From contig CALYTD010000059.1 in the NCBI GenBank assembly GCA_945486445.1, positions 1 to 6,955 of the forward strand: 6,955 bases of DNA, read 5' to 3'. The position numbers and the translations under genes were made by a program. Of this stretch, positions 6,118 to 6,955 are shown in pieces (the first letter of the stretch is position 1; every line of letters begins with the position of its first letter). The notes under the pieces were generated by a model. The model saw only the letters and a list, made by a program, of their open reading frames with translations. It was not told where the DNA came from and did no database searches. The DNA is from an uncultured Prevotellaceae bacterium. Lineage in GTDB: Bacteria; Bacteroidota; Bacteroidia; Bacteroidales; Bacteroidaceae.

Positions 6118-6955
6118 TTTCTTGCTTGCTGCTGCTCCGAGGCATGAGTCGCGGTACTGCTGCGGTGTCATGCCTGCATATCTCTTGAAAATCTTATTGA
6201 AATACGAGCAGTCATTATAGCCTATACCTGCTGCAACGTGCTTTATCGGACTGTCAGTCGTGACGAGCATGACCTCTGCCGCTGCCATCTTGCCCTTTGT
6301 TATAAAGGCGTTGGGAGTGTCTCCCATTTCTTTCTTGAAGGTGCGTATGTAGTGATCCTTCGACATACACGCCATGTCGGCAAGGCTGGCGATATCTATG
6401 TTCTCTGTCACGTGCTGACGTATGTAGGATATTGTCTGCCTTATCCTGCCGTCAGTGATGTTTGTCTTCGGCGTGGCATACTTCAGAAAGTGCGACATTA
6501 GTATGAAGATAATGCCGCGAGATTCCACCTTGTCGCAGAAGGGCCGCAGTATATTCTTGCGTATGTTGTCCATCAGGCACTGGTGGTTGTCATACATATC
6601 GGGGTTTGACATAGGTAGTTTCAGGAAGGGGTTGATATATGTGAGCCGCTTTAACAGTTCCAGGTCATGTGGCTGTGCGTCCACCTCCACGGGGAAGTTG
6701 TACTCGTCGAGTATGCTATACCCCTCAGGCTTCTCATAGATATGCAGATAATAATGTGTGAACAGCGAGTCACAGACGTAGCTATGTGTGGTAAAAGCGG
6801 GAATGAAATACAGGTGTCCCGGTGTCAACTCGTAGGTACCTGAGGGCAACTGTATGCTGGCTCTGCCCTCAACTACAAGGTAAAGGCGGGCAAAGGGGCT
6901 GCGCACGTTCTTCCAGTTCCAGTCGCCGTTGTGATGTGCAAGGCCTACGTTGAGC
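6103..6955 (-). CDS. AraC-family transcriptional regulator, 5' end outside window
   Basis: This is a DNA-binding regulator with an N-terminal cupin-type sensing domain and a C-terminal AraC/XylS double helix-turn-helix. The frame is open through the right edge: 16 codons (LNVGLAHHNGDWNWKN) precede the GTG at 6906 and continue the usual AraC N-terminal pattern. That GTG is therefore an internal valine and the true start is beyond the window. Counting from the first complete codon there are 283 residues. The cupin barrel is near 20-75 (YELTPGHLYFIPAFTTHSY). The first helix-turn-helix is at about 188-207 (IASLADMACMSKDHYIRTFK) and the second at about 236-257, ending in the family signature near 246-266 (GYNDCSYFNKIF, then MTPQQYR). 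The ligand and targets cannot be inferred. The last four codons and the stop (VISI-TGA) fall inside a palindromic repeat, suggesting that repeat insertion remade the C-terminus. A 350-bp gap separates it from glyS, which has its own promoter, so they are probably not one operon. Confidence 0.9.
   Translation of the reverse strand, partial: LNVGLAHHNGDWNWKNVRSPFARLYLVVEGRASIQLPSGTYELTPGHLYFIPAFTTHSYVCDSLFTHYYLHIYEKPEGYSILDEYNFPVEVDAQPHDLELLKRLTYINPFLKLPMSNPDMYDNHQCLMDNIRKNILRPFCDKVESRGIIFILMSHFLKYATPKTNITDGRIRQTISYIRQHVTENIDIASLADMACMSKDHYIRTFKKEMGDTPNAFITKGKMAAAEVMLVTTDSPIKHVAAGIGYNDCSYFNKIFKRYAGMTPQQYRDSCLGAAASKKVISI

Noticed and set aside
6103..6906. GTG at 6906 as the start of the AraC-type gene
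   Set aside because: The frame stays open to the window edge, and the 16 preceding codons read like the normal family N-terminus (WNW, N, then V-SPFARLY). The gene is therefore treated as cut by the window.

Overview
This window looks like chromosomal DNA from a Bacteroidota member of the order Bacteroidales, most likely Prevotellaceae-like. The evidence is: a TAnnTTTG-type promoter core; genes without recognisable Shine-Dalgarno sequences but with A-rich leaders; a single-chain (alpha2-type) glycyl-tRNA synthetase; a Bacteroidota-style topoisomerase IV A subunit; and word-like intergenic repeats built from AGTTATGAATT or GGTTxxAGG units. The family-level placement is an inference. All five recognisable genes lie on the minus strand, so the text below reads from high to low coordinates.

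From the right edge: (1) an AraC-family regulator (6103-6955), whose start lies beyond the window; its last codons and stop are embedded in a palindrome. (2) A 350-bp non-coding gap (5753-6102) with three parts: an array of AATCAG/CTGATT palindromes, a run of AT-rich AGTTATGAATT-type repeats, and the promoter of the next gene. (3) A tight three-gene unit: glycyl-tRNA synthetase (glyS, 4208-5752), an FKBP-like lipoprotein (3507-4169), and a type IIA topoisomerase A subunit best read as ParC (740-3478). Their gaps are 37 and 28 bp, and the only good promoter candidate lies ahead of glyS. (4) A 177-bp spacer (563-739) with two kinds of short direct repeat. (5) The 5' part of a gene for an exported, probably beta-barrel, protein (1-562), whose 3' end lies outside the window.

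The core unit is housekeeping: tRNA charging, a cell-envelope folding-type protein and chromosome decatenation. They do not form one pathway, so shared growth-linked expression is the likeliest reason for their linkage. I found no defence system, mobile-element gene, CRISPR array, rRNA or tRNA. The points most worth a second look are: a C-terminal QLRLF peptide on ParC that matches the sliding-clamp-binding consensus; the naturally non-serine quinolone position of ParC; a diverged FKBP active site; and the palindrome array with an outward-facing promoter-like core that could drive a small structured RNA antisense to the end of the AraC gene.
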